A DNA stretch of 39,633 nucleotides from Clostridia bacterium. GTDB taxonomy: Bacteria > Bacillota > Clostridia > Oscillospirales > Acutalibacteraceae. Below, piece by piece: positions 1 to 9,053 of the stretch. The position numbers and the translations under genes are program-made. A model generated the notes under the pieces. It did not search any database. It was given only the letters and a program-made list of their open reading frames with translations, and had not been told where the DNA came from. Position 1 is the stretch's first letter, and the number at the start of each line of letters is the position of its first letter. Where the stretch lies: contig JAGAPJ010000003.1 in the NCBI GenBank assembly GCA_017623315.1, positions 1-39,633 on the forward strand, read 5' to 3'.

Positions 1-510
1 ACAGTCGCCGAAAAGCGCCGAGCCTGTGTTCCAAATTTCCATTGCAAAGTTACCCTTTTGGGTTTCAAAATATTTTGCGCTGGTTTGGCTCCAATGCGGG
101 TGGGCAAGAATTGTTAAATTATTCTTTTCGTGAATTTCATCCAAAAAGGGCTGATATGCTTCTGCATTAGGCGCAGTGCCCCATTTAAACTTTTGGTCGT
201 GTTCAAAGCCGTTGCCATCCTCTTTAGTGGGGCCAAGGCAAACGGTATGATAGCACCTGAAGCCGTGCCCTTTAACAAGGTCGTTACCGTATTCCATACC
301 CGGAATAGTTATAACCTCTGTTTCAGTAGCATATTGCTTTAAAGTATAAACCTGATGGTCGGTAATTGCCATAAAATCATAACCTTGAGTTTTAGCGTAC
401 TGCATAACCTCTTCAGGTGTTAATTTACCGTCGGAACGGGTTGTATGGCAATGAAGACCGCCCTTTAAAAACCTTTTTTCTTTATCGATAAAGGCTTGCT
501 GAATTTTCAT
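1..510 (-). CDS. PHP-domain metallohydrolase (CehA/McbA-like), 3' part missing at window edge
   Basis: Partial gene: 170 codons run off the left edge with no stop. PHP domains are metal-dependent phosphoesterases, and stand-alone forms act on diverse phosphoesters. Visible metal-ligand motifs are HCHTTRSDG near residue 20, AITDH near residue 50 and LAHPHW near residue 145, all typical of the family. No signal peptide is present, so the product is probably cytoplasmic. The ATG at 510 follows AGGTGA, which overlaps the stop of the upstream GH30-like gene; this makes it the last visible gene of the long sugar operon. The substrate is unknown. The family call is firm, the cellular role is not. 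Confidence 0.88.
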   Translation of the reverse strand, partial: MKIQQAFIDKEKRFLKGGLHCHTTRSDGKLTPEEVMQYAKTQGYDFMAITDHQVYTLKQYATETEVITIPGMEYGNDLVKGHGFRCYHTVCLGPTKEDGNGFEHDQKFKWGTAPNAEAYQPFLDEIHEKNNLTILAHPHWSQTSAKYFETQKGNFAMEIWNTGSALFGDC

Positions 511-519
511 AAAATCACC

Positions 520-1359
520 TTAAAACACAAGTGTAATTATTGAATGTGGTTTCATAACCATTCTAGTACAACCATTATATCGTAAATTAGCCGATATTTT
601 TTTATCGGCTGCATTTATAACAACACAAACCTTGCTGCCGTCTGGATTTTCAAAGCCACAGGTGTATAAATTGCGGTTATGCTTTGTGGTTGCTACCCTT
701 TTAGCGCCACGCTGAACGTACTTTGAAAAATGACCCATATAATAGTAAATAGGTGTTACAACAAGCTCGTTCTTTTCGGTGTTATAAATAATAGGAGCAT
801 AGCAGCCGTCCTCTTTGTTTTCGAAAAGCTCACCTTCGGTTTTAGCGGTACGGCAATGATAAGGGCCGCCGTTTTGGTCTAAAAGCAAGTTCCAGTCGCA
901 AAGTGCGGTTTCATAGTTATTAAAGTTTTCACAAATTTCAATGCCGTAGTTTTCAGCAAGAGTATTTACGTCTTCGGTAATAGGGCCGCAGAATTCACCA
1001 CAAACCACAGGCTTTTTAAGCTGTTCGTAAACAAGGCTTAATGCGTCAAAATGGTCGCCCGAATACCAATGGTGCGCAACCGCCCAAACGCGTTCGTTAA
1101 CACGTTCATTCGATAAAATCTTCTTTGCGCGGTCATATACACATTCTTTGTTATGGTCCCAAATTAAAATTTTAATATCTTGTAGACCTTCTTCATCGAG
1201 TGCATCAATTAAGTAACCGGTAGCAATCTCACCATTCCAAACGTCAAGCTCGGTTGCGTCGGCATTTGCCACTACAGCAAGGCTTGTCGCAAACGACGAA
1301 AAAACAACTAATGTTGCAATTAAAAGCGCTAGGGATTTTTTAGAAAATATATTCTTCAT
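520..1359 (-). CDS. Signal peptide fused to the C-terminal half of a GH30 glycosidase
   Basis: 279 aa. Residues 1-33 are a clear Sec signal peptide. From about residue 50 the sequence matches the second half of GH30 (glucosylceramidase/beta-glycosidase) enzymes: DIKILIWDHNKE, VWAVAHHWYSGD, a glutamate at E122 in VVCGEFCG where the GH30 nucleophile lies, DWNLLLDQNGGP, YYYMGHFSKYV, then the C-terminal beta-sandwich. GH30 enzymes are usually about 450-500 aa. The N-terminal half of the TIM barrel, with the acid/base Asn-Glu-Pro motif, is absent. Residues 36-49 (ELDVWNGEIATGY) resemble the N-terminus of other clostridial secreted proteins rather than GH30, so the gene looks like an in-frame deletion chimera. 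The reading frame is intact and the gene sits 21 nt after the binding-protein gene. Enzymatic activity is doubtful. Confidence 0.8.
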   Translation of the reverse strand: MKNIFSKKSLALLIATLVVFSSFATSLAVVANADATELDVWNGEIATGYLIDALDEEGLQDIKILIWDHNKECVYDRAKKILSNERVNERVWAVAHHWYSGDHFDALSLVYEQLKKPVVCGEFCGPITEDVNTLAENYGIEICENFNNYETALCDWNLLLDQNGGPYHCRTAKTEGELFENKEDGCYAPIIYNTEKNELVVTPIYYYMGHFSKYVQRGAKRVATTKHNRNLYTCGFENPDGSKVCVVINAADKKISANLRYNGCTRMVMKPHSIITLVF

Positions 1360-1380
1360 ATTAAATTCTCCCTTTAAAAA

Positions 1381-2751
1381 TTACTTTGCAACAGCCAACA
1401 TATCGTTAGCCTTTTTAATAGCCGCATTTACAGTATTCTTAACCTTGTCTAAATTAGCTTTAATCTGGCTGGGGTCAGAGGTTCTAACATATTTATCAAA
1501 GGTTTGGCCTGTAACATCTTGTAAAGAGTCATCCCAATATACTGAGTTGAGTGTATATGGAGTATTAACAATTTCTTTTGCAAAAGCAGTAAATTCAGCA
1601 GACTTATAAATCTTGTTGGTATCGTAATTATCCATATTCAAATAATACTTCAAGAATTCGCCTGCACCCAAAGGATTCTTAGCGCCCTTAGCAATACCGT
1701 ATGCAGTAAGGAAGCCGCCACGGGGATAATTCTTATCGGTTTTATTTCTCTTAGGTAAATAGGTTACGCCAAGGTCAGAATTCTTCATAGCACTGAAGTA
1801 ACCAGTCTTTTTAAGACCGTAAGTATCGGTAACGCACATACCTGCCTGACCTTCAACAAACTGTGACTTAGCACCAAGGTCAAATAAGCCTGACTTAACA
1901 CCTGTTTGTAAGAATCTCCAAACGTCTGTTAAAACTGTTTCATCCACACCGCTGTAAAACTCACCCTGCTTATACTTAACAAAGCCTGCTCCGTACGAGC
2001 AATTAAACACACCTACGTCAAATACGCAACCAAGCTTAATACCTGCAGCGTTTTTAATATCGTTCGCAGCTTTATTAAAGGTTTCCCAAGTCCAGTTGTT
2101 TTGCTTTACATACTGTTCGGGTGTAGTAATACCATTGTTAGCAAAAAGCTTTTTGTTGTAATACAAAAGACCACTGGTTTGGAAGGATGCCTGCTTAGAT
2201 GAAACAAGATAAGTCTTACCCTTAAGTGTTGACATTTCGGTAATAATAGGATTCCATATTGCATCCTTGGGGTTGATACCTGCAACTGTTACAGGCTGTG
2301 TGATACCAACTGTACGCGGGAATTCAGAGTTATCGTTAATAACGTCAGGTGCGTTACCTGCAGCGATATAACCGGTTAATTTTGTAATGTATTCGTGCTG
2401 TGGCACGTTAACGATTTTAACCTTTATACCTGTTTCCTTGGTAAACGCCTGAATAACAGGACCGTATTCGGTTTTTGCTACGTCAATCCATGTAGCAAAT
2501 TTAACGGTTGTGCCGCGAAGTGTTGTGGGCTTTGTTGTAGAAGAGTTGCCTGTTGAGTTATCGGCATTGGGAGTGTCAGAATTGGTGTTGTCATTAGTGC
2601 TGCCGCCGTTGTTGTCAACGTCGGTGCTATCCCCTGCACCACCAGGTACGCTTGAGGGATTTGAAGTTGTATCCTTGTCGGAATTACAACCTGTTGCAAC
2701 TACAACTAACATTGCCACGGTAAGTAAAAGCGCCAATATTTTTTTAGTCAT
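1381..2751 (-). CDS. Extracellular solute-binding lipoprotein, family 1 (sugar ABC transporter)
   Basis: 456 aa. The lipoprotein signal ends at Cys22 (VVVATGC). A low-complexity Ser/Thr/Asn/Asp linker follows to about residue 78, then a family 1 periplasmic-binding fold beginning TTVKFATWIDVAK. Features such as FTKETGIKVKIVNVP, YIAAGNAPDVI and the LLYYNKKLF segment are typical of oligosaccharide-binding proteins. The lipid anchor would hold it on the outer face of the membrane beside the permeases encoded just upstream (2773-4645). AGGAGG precedes the ATG. Ligand specificity cannot be read from sequence; the neighbouring glycosidase-like genes suggest an oligosaccharide. Confidence 0.93.
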   Translation of the reverse strand: MTKKILALLLTVAMLVVVATGCNSDKDTTSNPSSVPGGAGDSTDVDNNGGSTNDNTNSDTPNADNSTGNSSTTKPTTLRGTTVKFATWIDVAKTEYGPVIQAFTKETGIKVKIVNVPQHEYITKLTGYIAAGNAPDVINDNSEFPRTVGITQPVTVAGINPKDAIWNPIITEMSTLKGKTYLVSSKQASFQTSGLLYYNKKLFANNGITTPEQYVKQNNWTWETFNKAANDIKNAAGIKLGCVFDVGVFNCSYGAGFVKYKQGEFYSGVDETVLTDVWRFLQTGVKSGLFDLGAKSQFVEGQAGMCVTDTYGLKKTGYFSAMKNSDLGVTYLPKRNKTDKNYPRGGFLTAYGIAKGAKNPLGAGEFLKYYLNMDNYDTNKIYKSAEFTAFAKEIVNTPYTLNSVYWDDSLQDVTGQTFDKYVRTSDPSQIKANLDKVKNTVNAAIKKANDMLAVAK

Positions 2752-2772
2752 AATATTTTTCCTCCTTAAAAT

Positions 2773-3735
2773 TTATCCTGTAATACCTACACGGTCGATA
2801 CTCTTTACAAACAAACGCTGCAAGAAGAGATATGCAACAAGGATAGGAATTACAAACAAAACACACCCTGCCATTACACCGAGCGTATTTCTTATATCAC
2901 CAGGCCAAATTCCTATAAGCGAAAGTCTTTGCGGTAACGATGCCAAAGACACAGCCAACGGGAAATTATCACTGGTATACATAACAGCCAAGTAATAATC
3001 GTTCCAATGCCATACACACGACAATACCAAAACTGTTATAATGGCCACACTTGATGACGGTAATGCAATTTGTAAAAATGTACGGGGCGGCGCAGAACCG
3101 TCTATCCACGCTGCTTCCTCAAGTTCTTTCGGAAGTCCTGCAAAAAACTGATGATAAATGAATATACATATACCCGAACGAAGACCTACACTTAATAGCG
3201 ACGGCAAATAAAAACAAGCCGCAGTATCAAGGATATTCGGTCTTAATTCCTTACCGATAATGCCGCCTATTAACTTTAAAATGCCCAAAAAGTCAAGCTG
3301 AGAGAAGTTAATAGTCATTGGTACAATTATCATTTGTGAAGGAACCATTATAAGTAATATAAGCATTAGCATTAAAAGCTTTTTGCCGGGGAATTTAAAC
3401 CTTGCCAAACCGTAAGCTGTAACAGCACAGGTAGCAGTTTCAATTAATGCGCTTATCATCTCAAATTTAAGTGTTGAGAAAAGCGATTCCTTGAAATTCA
3501 TAGCTTCCATTGCTTTTTTAAAGTTTTCACCTGTGAAAACCTTAGGAATCCACAAAACGCTGGGGTCCTGAAACGCTGAAGCAGTTTTTAATGCTGAGCT
3601 CACCATATAAAGCAAGGGGTATATGATTATATAACTTATTGCCAACAAAATTACCAAACGGAAAATACCGTATAAAATAGGTTGGATTTTTTGGGCAGTT
3701 TGCTTTATTTTGCGTCCTTTTGCTAAATCAGTCAT
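2773..3735 (-). CDS. Carbohydrate ABC transporter permease, MalG type
   Basis: 320 aa inner-membrane subunit of a CUT1-family importer. About six hydrophobic segments are visible; the first follows a short basic N-terminus. The cytoplasmic EAA loop that docks to the ATPase is present as LEEAAWIDGSAPPRTF about 100 residues from the C-terminus, and the C-terminal SIDRVGITG resembles the MalG tail. GGAGGG lies 8 nt before the ATG. It pairs with the MalF-type permease just upstream, 13 nt away, and with the solute-binding lipoprotein downstream. No ATPase gene lies in the operon. The 77-residue stretch before the EAA loop includes an insert between membrane segments (IGGIIGKELRPNIL) longer than in many MalG proteins. 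Confidence 0.94.
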   Translation of the reverse strand: MTDLAKGRKIKQTAQKIQPILYGIFRLVILLAISYIIIYPLLYMVSSALKTASAFQDPSVLWIPKVFTGENFKKAMEAMNFKESLFSTLKFEMISALIETATCAVTAYGLARFKFPGKKLLMLMLILLIMVPSQMIIVPMTINFSQLDFLGILKLIGGIIGKELRPNILDTAACFYLPSLLSVGLRSGICIFIYHQFFAGLPKELEEAAWIDGSAPPRTFLQIALPSSSVAIITVLVLSCVWHWNDYYLAVMYTSDNFPLAVSLASLPQRLSLIGIWPGDIRNTLGVMAGCVLFVIPILVAYLFLQRLFVKSIDRVGITG

Positions 3736-3748
3736 AACACTTGCCCTC

Positions 3749-4645
3749 CTATTCCCAACGCTTTAAGTAATATTTGTTAAACGGTATATAAATTAATGAA
3801 ACCACTATACCAACTATAAGGAAGTAAATCCAAAGCATTGCCGTGCTTTCGTGATAGTTTGTAGATTGCATCATTGTATATGCGCTTGAAACAACCCTGT
3901 CGGTTTTGGAGGTAAACAATTCCACAACCGTAAACGCCGAAACCAAAACCAAAATTTTGGAAAGCATTGGAAAGGTTACAAACCAGAATTCTTCCCATTT
4001 AGTTGCACCCTCTACCTTGGAAACCTCATACAATTGGTCAGGTATTGCCTGCAAACCCGAAATAAACAAAAGTGTTTGTATACCGCTGTTCCAAATAACC
4101 GTCATAATACTTTCAAGCACAACCTGAAAATATTGCGAAATTTGCGACGGCAAGCCCAAAACTGTCAATATACTTTCAACGTTTATCATATCCTCCATAA
4201 TAGAGGCTTCGGTACCTGCTGACGTAATGTCAGCTCCCTGATACCTTAAAACAAATTCAATAACAACACCGCTGGCAATAATAACCGTCATAAAGCTTAT
4301 ACCGCGGAAGAATATGCGTCCTTTGAAATTTTGAACAAGGATAAGAGCCATTACCAAGCTTACTACTATAATCAAAGGAAATGAATATGCAAAGGTTGAA
4401 AAGCCTTTAACCACATTATTGATAAAGTAGGGATCTTCAAAAAGAACATATTTAATGTTTTTAAGTCCCGTAAAGGTAATTACGGTATTACCTGGTTCAA
4501 AACGTATATCGCTGAAAGCATACATAAGGGAGTTTATAAGGGGAACCACGAAAAATAGAATGAGTCCCACAATAAATGGTGTTACAAACATTAAACCGTA
4601 ACGGCTTTTTAGTCTTTCAACACCGGCAGGTCTTTTCTTTTTCAC
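3749..4645 (-). CDS. Carbohydrate ABC transporter permease, MalF type (GTG start)
   Basis: 298 aa, six predicted membrane segments. The basic N-terminus MKKKRPAGVERLKSRYG precedes the first helix. The EAA loop reads YEVSKVEGATKWEEFW. The start is GTG, overlapping the DUF5696 stop as GTGA and preceded by GGGGAG, so the two are probably translationally coupled. It partners with the MalG-type subunit that follows. A 40-residue hydrophilic insert (YQGADITSAGTEASIMEDM and onward) lies between membrane segments and probably faces outward. Family assignment is secure; the sugar is unknown. Confidence 0.93.
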   Translation of the reverse strand: MKKKRPAGVERLKSRYGLMFVTPFIVGLILFFVVPLINSLMYAFSDIRFEPGNTVITFTGLKNIKYVLFEDPYFINNVVKGFSTFAYSFPLIIVVSLVMALILVQNFKGRIFFRGISFMTVIIASGVVIEFVLRYQGADITSAGTEASIMEDMINVESILTVLGLPSQISQYFQVVLESIMTVIWNSGIQTLLFISGLQAIPDQLYEVSKVEGATKWEEFWFVTFPMLSKILVLVSAFTVVELFTSKTDRVVSSAYTMMQSTNYHESTAMLWIYFLIVGIVVSLIYIPFNKYYLKRWE

Positions 4646-6882
4646 TGGGCATTCTCCCCTTTCACTAATTTATAGCTGAGTGCTTCAACGCTTACGCCGT
4701 CAACAGCTTCACGCTTGTCACCATAATTTACATAAACGCTGTAGCCGTTATCGAAAACAGTTTTACGAAGTCCGTTTTCATAAATTATATGGTCCTTAAT
4801 GGTGGCACCGTTTATTTTGTTATAATAATCCTTATTTTGTGAAACGGCATCTTCAATATATGGCTTAATATCGCTGTATGCCGAGCCATAGAAAGATGAT
4901 TCGGCTGTTGCTAAAAGCTTCGGGTCATAGTTGTTAATTAGTGTATAACCCAAACCACAACCTGTTTCAACAGCCTTAAGCATTATTTCCTTTTCATTTG
5001 CAGAAAGATTGACCGAAGGTGTTGACATTGAAACATAACCCTTAAAAACAATTTCATAAAAAGGTACGTCACAGTCAAACAAATTGTGACCGGTTGACTG
5101 CAAAGGCACGTCGTAAATTTGTGTTGCGAACACAGCCGCATAATCGTTTGCATTATTAATTGCAAGGTTTGTATTATTCTTTTTAAGGTCACCTAAAATT
5201 TTAACTACGTCCTTTGCCATATTGCCTTTAACAAAGCTTTTAACACTGCTATAATCTGAATAACAGTAATTCGACAAAGTATTAAGACCAACACCTGTAA
5301 GTTTAAATTTGTTAGTAGTTTTAATAAGCTCTTCCGCTACATCAAAAAGCTTTGCGCGCGCCACTAACGAATAATTTTCCAGATCATAATCACGGGTTCT
5401 TGACCAGATATTGTAGTTATAACAATTTACAACTTGACCGTTAACGGTAACCGCCTTATCGGACAAAGTATTAAGACCTGCGCCATTTTTGTTAAAGCGA
5501 ACTAAATCAAAATCCATAAACGAGGTAATACCGTTTTGCTTGCAGTAGGTAATGAATTTTTCTAAATCGGATGTATTGCCCAAATCGGAATCCAGCTTGA
5601 ATCCGCCTGCAACTTTTCCGACATCTACCCCACCTTGAGTAAATCCAACCAAATTAACCGCCATTTTTTCGCCAATAGTTTTATATAATTCAGTTACTAT
5701 ATTTGTAGCATCGTTAAGAGTTGTGGCAGTATAGAAATCGTCATACGGAATACCCAGGAAGCTGTTTTTAACACTGCTACCACCAATAACCTTAAGCGCT
5801 AATATGTTTTCCTCTTTGGTTTTTTCAAGGTTATACTTTTCTATTAGATAGTTTCTGTAAACCTTCGCCATACCAACGTAATTAGCGTCATCATTATATA
5901 AAGGATAGAACGAAACTGAACATTTATTTTTAGTAACGCTTTCGCTAAATAGCTTTTGATATCCCTTTTTAACCTTTACCCATTGATAGCCACGTACTTC
6001 AAAGGAGGCGCTAACACCTGTTGAGCCTATATTAGAAGCGCCTGCCGAAACTTCGATAGAAGCCGATTCCGCACCATCAGTAATAATTGCACACAAAGCC
6101 TTTTTGCCCATCTTTGCGCCATAGACAGGTAACCTAATTTCATTTTGTATAGTGGCTTGTTCCTCAAATTCCAAATTGCGTCCAGAATCCGTACCATATA
6201 CTTCTTGTGAATATGTAAGCGCAACATTGCTTTCCTGCTTCTTATAAACTAAAGCACCGCTGCCTGATGGAACAAACAAATAAGCATTATCGTTGTTATT
6301 TGCAAATGAACACATAAAGGGTGCGACCTTTATCTTCCAAAGCATATAGGTTTTTTCCTGTATGTTTTCGGTATCAATTGCAATATTAACGCCATTTTCT
6401 AAAAGTGTATATTCAACAGGTACAGATATTTCAGCATCAGGGAAATAATAGGTTGCTTTAATACCGTTTTCTATTTCTTCCACTGAAACAGTATCGTTCA
6501 TTATTGAAGCGACACTTGCGGTCAATAACGAAATTTCTTGTGTTTCGGGGTCAATATACTCAATAACTATTGGTGAGGTAACCTGTGGATGTACATTTTT
6601 GGGATAACCTAATTCATCTAACCCCGGATTTAAACCCTGCTCGGGTGTTGTGCTCCAGCAAACCCCGTTTGACTTATCCACCAATACAATCCGTTTTGAC
6701 TCATCATCCCAGTCAAGCCTGAAATTGTTATTTTCAGTTACGGTTGTACCCGAATAAGCTTTAATTTCAAAATCATCTTTATACAGCTTAGCCTTTTGAA
6801 CTGCTACACCGCAACCACTGCAGGATACTATCACCAAAAGACAAAGCATTAATATAACCAGTTGTTTAATTGGCCTGTTCAT
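4642..6882 (-). CDS. DUF5696 lipoprotein, probably a glycosidase-like surface protein
   Basis: 746 aa. The N-terminal hydrophobic segment ends in VSCSGCG, so Cys21 or Cys24 is a likely lipidation site. Residues 40-80 carry the DUF5696 hallmark NNNFRLDWDDESKRI plus CWSTTPE. An N-terminal beta-sandwich is followed from about residue 350 by an alternating alpha/beta region (LVGFTQGG, GITSFMDFDLVRFN, GVGLNTLS) that reads like a TIM barrel, then a small beta-domain (TVFDNGYSVYVNYGDK). Catalytic residues are not assignable. The family is known from Bacillota next to sugar ABC transporters; a role in handling the glycan outside the cell is my inference. AGGAGG lies just before the ATG. The gene separates the two transporter sets. 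Confidence 0.85.
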   Translation of the reverse strand: MNRPIKQLVILMLCLLVIVSCSGCGVAVQKAKLYKDDFEIKAYSGTTVTENNNFRLDWDDESKRIVLVDKSNGVCWSTTPEQGLNPGLDELGYPKNVHPQVTSPIVIEYIDPETQEISLLTASVASIMNDTVSVEEIENGIKATYYFPDAEISVPVEYTLLENGVNIAIDTENIQEKTYMLWKIKVAPFMCSFANNNDNAYLFVPSGSGALVYKKQESNVALTYSQEVYGTDSGRNLEFEEQATIQNEIRLPVYGAKMGKKALCAIITDGAESASIEVSAGASNIGSTGVSASFEVRGYQWVKVKKGYQKLFSESVTKNKCSVSFYPLYNDDANYVGMAKVYRNYLIEKYNLEKTKEENILALKVIGGSSVKNSFLGIPYDDFYTATTLNDATNIVTELYKTIGEKMAVNLVGFTQGGVDVGKVAGGFKLDSDLGNTSDLEKFITYCKQNGITSFMDFDLVRFNKNGAGLNTLSDKAVTVNGQVVNCYNYNIWSRTRDYDLENYSLVARAKLFDVAEELIKTTNKFKLTGVGLNTLSNYCYSDYSSVKSFVKGNMAKDVVKILGDLKKNNTNLAINNANDYAAVFATQIYDVPLQSTGHNLFDCDVPFYEIVFKGYVSMSTPSVNLSANEKEIMLKAVETGCGLGYTLINNYDPKLLATAESSFYGSAYSDIKPYIEDAVSQNKDYYNKINGATIKDHIIYENGLRKTVFDNGYSVYVNYGDKREAVDGVSVEALSYKLVKGENAQ

Positions 6883-6927
6883 TGTTTCCTCCTGACCGAA
6901 TATTAGTCACACACATATATGGATTTG

Positions 6928-9042
6928 TCACCTGTACGCAACTTCCATAATGATTGTAAGAACAAATGCTCCCAATTGTTGAACCAAAATAATTATAAGA
7001 ACAATTAAGCACAAAACTATTGCCATACCCACTATCGACATAATGGTGGTGATTATAAATTTACCAAATTCGTAATCGTGCACCTTCATAATTCCTATAA
7101 TAAGCATAAATGCCGCATAAATTGTAAGCGCATTAATAAGCACCGACAAGAAACCTGCTTCAGCAGGAAGCATTACATTGGTTAAAATAACGTAAACAAT
7201 ATTTCCAAAAATTATTGGCATAAGGCTGTAACAGGTAACGATAAATATTTCCTTAAGCTTACCAATACCGCCCTGTAATGCACAAACGCCCCAGTTACAA
7301 ACTGACCACAATGCAACCAAACCGAATGTTCTTACAATTATATATAAGGAGTTAAACTCAGCGGCGTTATAGTTGGAATATAAGTAACCACTGCATGTCG
7401 TTTTTAAAATTGTGGTAATGTAGAAAATTGTTAAAAGTATAAATGCAAGCCCTACCGAGCCTAATTGGTTATATTTGACCTTTGCAAACGAATCAAACGG
7501 GTGAGCAATACTTGAGAACATTACGTTTACCTTTGGGTTTTCAATTAACTTAACCTTGCGTTTTGTAAGATAAATTAAAACACCGCAAAGCGCACCTAAA
7601 GCAGCAACTGCAATTAAGAATATCCATAAGAAATTATCCTTAATATAATCACGGCGTACCCACTTGAATGCCTGACCGTAAGTTTCCTTATCAATACCTA
7701 ATCTTGCATATTCCATTGCAAGCTCGTAATCGCCTTCAACGTACAAGGCTTTCGCCAGACCGTTGTATGCAAGCTGGCTGTTTTTATCAAGTGCTAAAAC
7801 CTCTTGCCAAAGCGCCTTTGATTCTTCGTAATCACCGTTTCTGGTCATTTCGCGTGCAGACTTTACAAGCTTGCCGTAATCAGTAATTTTAAAAACAGTA
7901 ACGTTATTATTTATACTGTCGCAAACCAAAACGTCCTGTCCCTTTGTTTCAATGGCACAAGGAAGTGCGAATGCACCTAACTGTTCGCCTCTACCCATAC
8001 CTGAACCAAAAACAGAAAGAAGCTTATAGTCCTTATCATATAAGAAAATGCGTCCGTAAGCAGAATCTAAAGCATAAATATAGTCTTGGTCGTCTAAAGC
8101 TATGCCCAACAAGTCCTGACTTAAATTCTTACCCTTAATAGTACCAAGTGAAACGTCAGCAAAGTTAATACCACTTGTGTCCTTAGTCATAATGCCACCT
8201 GGGCTAAAACGCCTGATTTGACCCGACTGTGTTTGCTGAGTTTCGGTTCTGCCTGTAGTGGTATAAACGAAATTTTCGCTATCCATATACAAGTCTGTGA
8301 TTTGGAACGGAAGCTTACTTTCGCTTTGCGACAACTTTGCATTGGTCATGAAAATTTTATCAAAAATAATTTCAAACGCCTGTAAAATACCGCCTTTGGT
8401 GGCATTTGCGCCATAAAAGCCCAAGAATTCATTTTCGGGTGAATAAAGAATCGCACCGTAATATGAGCCGTCGCATAAAATATATAAATAACCTCGCGAG
8501 TCAATAGCGGTTTTTATTGGACGGTACTGAAACCCGTCAGGAATTAAGCTTGATTTGGGCACTAAAAACTGATCAATATACTTTCCGTCTTGGTCTACTT
8601 TAAGTACCCTTGCATTTTCGGTGTCAGAAATATAGATATAGCCATTTGCCGAAAAAATACCCATTGCACCTGTGAAGGATAAAGCCTCATCCTGCTTTTT
8701 AATACTTTCAATGGATTTAATAAATTTATAATCTTTATCAAGTATAAAAATTTTAGAGGCACCGCCGTCTAAAATGTATATGTTGCCGTTTTGGTCTGAA
8801 CATACATCAGTAAGCTTTGTAAATGAATTAAGCTTCATATAATTTGCGTCTATTGCAAAATCAGGCTGATACATCGGCTTTGAATAAACGGCCTTTTTAG
8901 TTGTTCCCGAATAGTTTTCCCAATATGTATAGCTTTCATATGGTACTTCATTAGGACTGCTTGCAAAAACAGGAAGGCCGGAAAGTAAAACAATAAAAAT
9001 TAGCACAAAGGCTATTTTAGGTAACAATAATTTACGTTTCAT
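6928..9042 (-). CDS. Membrane protein: extracellular NHL-repeat propeller, TPR-like helices, YIP1 domain
   Basis: 704 aa. Signal peptide 1-28. Residues about 45-400 contain NHL-type repeats (LTDVCSDQNGNIYILDGGA, NGYIYISDTENARVLKVD, LDDQDYIYALDSAYGRIFLYD, DVLVCDSINNNVTVF), which should form a beta-propeller outside the membrane. TPR-like helices follow at about 405-465 (GDYEESKALWQEVLALDKNS, GDYELAMEYARLGI). A membrane segment lies at about 477-497, and a YIP1 domain with five hydrophobic helices runs to the C-terminus. AGGAGG precedes the ATG. The architecture is known next to DUF5696 and sugar permeases in Bacillota, but no function is established. A membrane scaffold or sensor for polysaccharide uptake is an inference. 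Confidence 0.85.
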   Translation of the reverse strand: MKRKLLLPKIAFVLIFIVLLSGLPVFASSPNEVPYESYTYWENYSGTTKKAVYSKPMYQPDFAIDANYMKLNSFTKLTDVCSDQNGNIYILDGGASKIFILDKDYKFIKSIESIKKQDEALSFTGAMGIFSANGYIYISDTENARVLKVDQDGKYIDQFLVPKSSLIPDGFQYRPIKTAIDSRGYLYILCDGSYYGAILYSPENEFLGFYGANATKGGILQAFEIIFDKIFMTNAKLSQSESKLPFQITDLYMDSENFVYTTTGRTETQQTQSGQIRRFSPGGIMTKDTSGINFADVSLGTIKGKNLSQDLLGIALDDQDYIYALDSAYGRIFLYDKDYKLLSVFGSGMGRGEQLGAFALPCAIETKGQDVLVCDSINNNVTVFKITDYGKLVKSAREMTRNGDYEESKALWQEVLALDKNSQLAYNGLAKALYVEGDYELAMEYARLGIDKETYGQAFKWVRRDYIKDNFLWIFLIAVAALGALCGVLIYLTKRKVKLIENPKVNVMFSSIAHPFDSFAKVKYNQLGSVGLAFILLTIFYITTILKTTCSGYLYSNYNAAEFNSLYIIVRTFGLVALWSVCNWGVCALQGGIGKLKEIFIVTCYSLMPIIFGNIVYVILTNVMLPAEAGFLSVLINALTIYAAFMLIIGIMKVHDYEFGKFIITTIMSIVGMAIVLCLIVLIIILVQQLGAFVLTIIMEVAYR

Positions 9043-9053
9043 ACCGCCGCCTC

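Noticed and set aside
2510-2995. Open frame of 161 codons on the plus strand opposite the binding-protein gene
   Set aside because: It is created by the low-complexity linker of the lipoprotein read backwards and by the permease gene beyond it; no promoter or ribosome site.
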